64,000 nucleotides of DNA, taken from positions 290,388 to 354,387 of the forward strand of contig SWDT01000067.1 in assembly GCA_009193035.1 (NCBI GenBank). The letters are read 5' to 3'. Each line of letters starts with the position of its first letter. Position 1 is the first letter of the stretch. Position numbers and translations under genes: made by a program. Below the pieces are notes generated by a model. That model saw only the letters and a list, made by a program, of their open reading frames with translations, did not search any database and was not told the origin of the DNA. The DNA is from Halicephalobus mephisto. Its lineage: Eukaryota > Nematoda > Chromadorea > Rhabditida > Panagrolaimidae. Of the stretch, positions 60,900 through 64,000 are shown one piece after another.

Positions 60900-62680
60900 A
60901 GTTCTGGATCTTAACTGGAAAGTTCAGGAAATTCTTTCCGAGGCAATTTTTCGATAAATATTTCCATTTTTGTAAATTTACAAATTTGGGACTTTTTAGA
61001 ATTACCTTTAAAAAATTTTTATTTTCGGTCTTAACTGGAAAATTCAAAAAATTCGCTTCAAGACAAATTTTGTAGAATTTTAAAAATATTTTTTAATTTT
61101 TACAAATAAATGACAAATTTTTTATTTTAAAACTGTTTTAAAAATATTTTTATTTTCTGTCTTAACTGGAAAATTCAAAAAATTCGTTTCAAGACAAATC
61201 TTCTGAAATTTTAAAAATATTTTTTAATTTTTTTTTTAAATTCAAAAAAATAATTTTATTTTTTTTCAAAAATCGATTGAATGACATTTATGAAGTTATT
61301 ATTGAACAAAAATCAAACAATATACTGTATATTTGAAAAAATTCGAATTTGTATTTTTTTCGGATTTTGCGGATTTACCGAATGTATCCCTTGAGATCTC
61401 ATTTTCGAAAACGAAAAACTCATGACTTTCAAAAAGCTTTTCATCAAATCAACCGTTTTTCGTTTCGGGATTGATTAATGTTCCGAAAAACCCTCGGGCT
61501 CGATTTGGGATATTTTTCACAAAGCCTTAAACGATTGTTTTTTGATTTACAGTATGACATTAAGAAAAACAAAATTCAATTTTAGAAATTTCGAAAAAAA
61601 ACTTTTTCTAAAATTTTCGAAAAAAAACTTTTTCTAGAATTTTCGAAAAAAAACTTTTTCTAAAATTTTCGAAAATGATTTTAATGAAAAAAATATAAAT
61701 TTAAAATTAAAAAAATCTTTTTGGAAGATTACTGTAGAAAAAAAAGGTAATTTTGAAGGGGTTCGAGGTGTCTGGGGATACTGTAGTTTCAGAGGACGGG
61801 TAGAGGGTACTGTACTTTGTGTAATTTTAATTTTGAAATTTCTAAATTAATTTTCAAAAATTATATTAAAAAAAATTACAAAATCAACCACAAAAAACAT
61901 CATCACTTGGGTTACTGTAGTTTCTAAAAATTTCTGAAATTTCTCGTTAAAATAATTTTAAAAATTAATTTGTGATTTCTACAGTAATCTAACAAGAAAA
62001 AAATGTTTTTAAAAAATACCGTAATAGTGAATAAAAATTTTAAAAAATAAGTTTAAAAAATAATTTTCAAAAAAATAATTTTAAAAAATAATTTTCAAAA
62101 ATAAATTTTAAAAAAATAATTTTAAAAAAAATAATTTTAAAAAATAATTTTCAAAAAAATAATTTTAAAAAATATTTATTTATTTTATGTGATTCTCATT
62201 CAGAAATTTCTAAATACAAAAAATAATAATATAATTCTTAAAAAATTCACAAAAATCGGATAGGATTACGAAACCGTCACGCAAAACCGAAATTTTAATC
62301 CGTTTTCGTTTTTTTCAAGTTCCAAAAATTCGCGTCGAGACAATTCTGCAAAAAATACTCATTTTAAATTCCACAACATACTTATGATGACATCCTTGAA
62401 AAACAGGAATTTTGCAGTTTGGGTCCCGACTGGAAAGTTGTAAAAATTTCGTTTTTAAACAATTTTATTAAATAATTTAAATTTATTTAAAAAGTAAAAT
62501 TTATTTAAAAATTTTAAATTTTATAAAAAAGTAAAATTTATTTAAAAATTTAAATTTATTAAAAACCTTAAATTTTATAAAAAAAAATAATTTTAAATTT
62601 ATTAAAAAATTTAAATTTTAAAAACTTTGAATTTAAAAAATTTTAAATTTTATAAAAAATAAAAAATATTATTAAAATAA
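60900..62680. other. AT-rich gap with short arrays, no gene seen
   Basis: 60900-61210: two to three units with TTTTCGGTCTTAACTGGAAA. 61560-61680: AAATTTTCGAAAAAAAACTT units of about 35 bp. 62030-62180: AATAATTTTAAAAAATAATT. 62330-62350 carries AAATTCGCGTCGAGACAATT. 62470-62660: short A/T units. No coding island. Confidence 0.6.
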
Positions 62681-62684
62681 AATT

Positions 62685-63095
62685 CGCAGATTGCACGCAA
62701 CTTTGGGGCATGTTAGGGGAAGTTTGAAATTTATCTGTGTCCTAAAATTTTTATTTATTGTGTTTTTAAAAAAATAAATATTTAAAAACTTTTAGTTGTT
62801 TAAAAAATTATTATTTTTAAAATTTAAAAAAATTGAAAAATTTGAAATGAATTTTTTATTTTACAAAATTGAAAATAACAACATTGATCGTATTAAATTA
62901 TTAAATTACAAATTGGTTTACAATTTACAAAGAAAATTCAAAAAAATGATTTTTTCAAATTTTTTAAACAACCTTCAATTATTCCGGCTGACCTGCCCCA
63001 ACGTTGCCTGCAAGTTGCAAGTTTGGTTTTTAGTAATTTTAGGTATACAGTATCTTAGGTTATAATATGCAAATTTTTGTTTTTTAAAATTTCGA
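62685..63095. repeat. Inverted segment related to the terminal array
   Basis: ATTGCACGCAACTTTGGGGC at 62699, and 62985-63095 (AATTTTAGGTATACAGTATC, TTAGGTTATAATATGCAAAT) is the reverse complement of blocks in the 63520-64000 array. Confidence 0.85.
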
Positions 63096-63330
63096 GTTGC
63101 CTCTGGCGTCTCGACACGATTATTGGAGAAGCGGTCGAAGTGACCAATCCTGGAGACATTGTTGGAGAAGATGGAGATCGTCGAGGAATCGTAGGGGAGG
63201 GGGTCGGAGCGAAGGCCGTCGAGGGGGCGCAAAGAAGGCCGCAGCACCTGCCCCACCCCCAGGCCGATCACCGACGGTCTTCGAGGATTTCTGTCTTTCG
63301 GAATTTCCTGCATTATCTTAAAAAATTTTC
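63096..63330. other. GC-rich island, possibly an exon, strand unclear
   Basis: On the minus strand one frame reads EIPKDRNPRRPSVIGLGVGQ, then VLRPSLRPLDGLRSDPLPYD and SSTISIFSNNVSRIGHFDRF, with codons ending mostly in C or G. On the plus strand another frame reads TIIGEAVEVTNPGDIVGEDG, rich in GGA and GAA codons. Acceptor-like GATAATGCAG (minus, about 63312) exists but I find no good donor in either direction. Coding status stays open. Confidence 0.3.
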
Positions 63331-63389
63331 TAATTTCTTTATTAAAAAAAATAAAAAAAATTTTCCTAAGGACAAAAATTAAAAATTTC

Positions 63390-64000
63390 GAAATTACAGT
63401 AAATGCAAAATTTGCAACTTGCGGGCAACATTGAGGCAAGCTGTTTGAAGTGATAAACTTATTAATGAAGAAAAAAATTTGCTATTTAAAGATAATATCG
63501 TAGGTAGTAGTTGGAATAATAAAAACTTATTGATAAAGAGAAAAATCCGCATATTGCGGGCAACGTTGGGGCAGGTTGTGGAGTGATAATCTACATTAAT
63601 GAAAAATTTAAAAAAACAAAAATTTGCATATTATAACCTAAGATACTGTATACCTAAAATTACTAAAAACCAAACTTGTAACTTGTGGATAATATCGGGG
63701 TAGGTAGATTAGAATAATAAAAACTTATTGATAAAAGAGAAAAATCCGCATATTGCGGGCAACGTTGGAGCAGGTTGGTTGGAGTGAAAATCTACATTAA
63801 TAAAAATTTTTTAAAAACAAAAATTTGCATATTATAACCTAAGATACTGTATACCTAAAATTACTAAAAACCAAACTTGTAACTTGTGGATAATATCGGG
63901 GTAGGTAGTTAGAATAATAAAAACTTATTGATAAGAGAAAAATCCGCATATTGCGGGCAACGTTGGAGCAGGTTGGTTGGAGTGAAAATCTACATTATAA
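63390..64000. repeat. Tandem array, about 198-200-bp units, running off the window
   Basis: Units start AAAAACTTATTGATAAA near 63521, 63718 and 63918 and contain CCGCATATTGCGGGCAACGT, TTTGCATATTATAACCTAAG and GTAACTTGTGGATAATATCG. Adjacent units are nearly identical, so the array is young. The GCGGGCAACGTTGG block resembles the core of the 1762-2256 element. Confidence 0.93.

Overview
This window is nuclear DNA from a nematode, most likely a rhabditid-type worm. The evidence is a ground-like (GRL) cuticle-type protein and a ShKT-domain secreted protein, very short introns (42-55 nt in the ABC transporter gene) with TTTTCAG/TTTTTAG acceptors, AT-rich non-coding DNA (clearly poorer in GC than the exons), and A/T tracts phased at about 10 bp inside introns. 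Several first exons follow directly on a TTTCAG, which fits either a 5'-UTR intron or a spliced-leader acceptor. No bacterial, viral or organellar genes were recognised.

Layout. 1-7 kb: 3' part of UPF3/SMG-4 (+), RBX2/RNF7 RING subunit (+), a GRL protein (-), a JTB-family membrane protein (+). 7-13 kb: CDK9 kinase (+), then a repeat-rich gap with a foldback element, a 59-61 bp minisatellite and a possible 55-residue protein (-). 13-18 kb: a full-length MRP/ABCC transporter (+, 8 exons). 18-28 kb: copies of a repeat carrying a 41-bp minisatellite, then four minus-strand genes: ShKT protein, Salvador (WW-WW-SARAH), a KEN/D-box-like acidic protein (possibly securin-like) and PREB/SEC12. 28-32 kb: tandem arrays with one short ORF. 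31.9-36.4 kb: a secreted, probably GPI-anchored M14 carboxypeptidase (+) with two repeat-filled introns. 36.4-44.7 kb: an 8 kb stretch without a convincing gene, made of tandem arrays and a pair of long inverted repeats. 44.8-58.3 kb: CASK/LIN-2 (+, 8 exons); its 4.4 kb intron 4 holds at least one probable nested small membrane-protein gene, one probable proline-rich repeat protein and two further phase-compatible open islands. 58.3-64 kb: GC-rich repeat in the CASK 3' UTR, tandem arrays, a foldback MITE, and a 200-bp tandem array running off the end.

The conserved genes are housekeeping or signalling genes with no obvious common pathway: nonsense-mediated decay (UPF3), cullin-RING ligase (RBX2), transcription elongation (CDK9), ER export (PREB), Hippo signalling (Salvador), membrane export (MRP), synapse/polarity scaffolding (CASK). 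Exon models were built by hand from splice consensus, phase and family homology; every multi-exon model listed sums to a whole number of codons.

The most unusual material is non-coding: a degenerate motif of about 25 nt (TTCGTGTYRAGAYYATTTYG) about 50-60 nt upstream of 3' splice sites in several unrelated introns and also dispersed elsewhere; a second dispersed motif (GGTCYYRAnTGGAAAATT) shared by different arrays and changing strand near 40 kb; several MITE-like elements built as terminal inverted repeats around an internal minisatellite; and 10-bp phased A-tracts in the Salvador intron.
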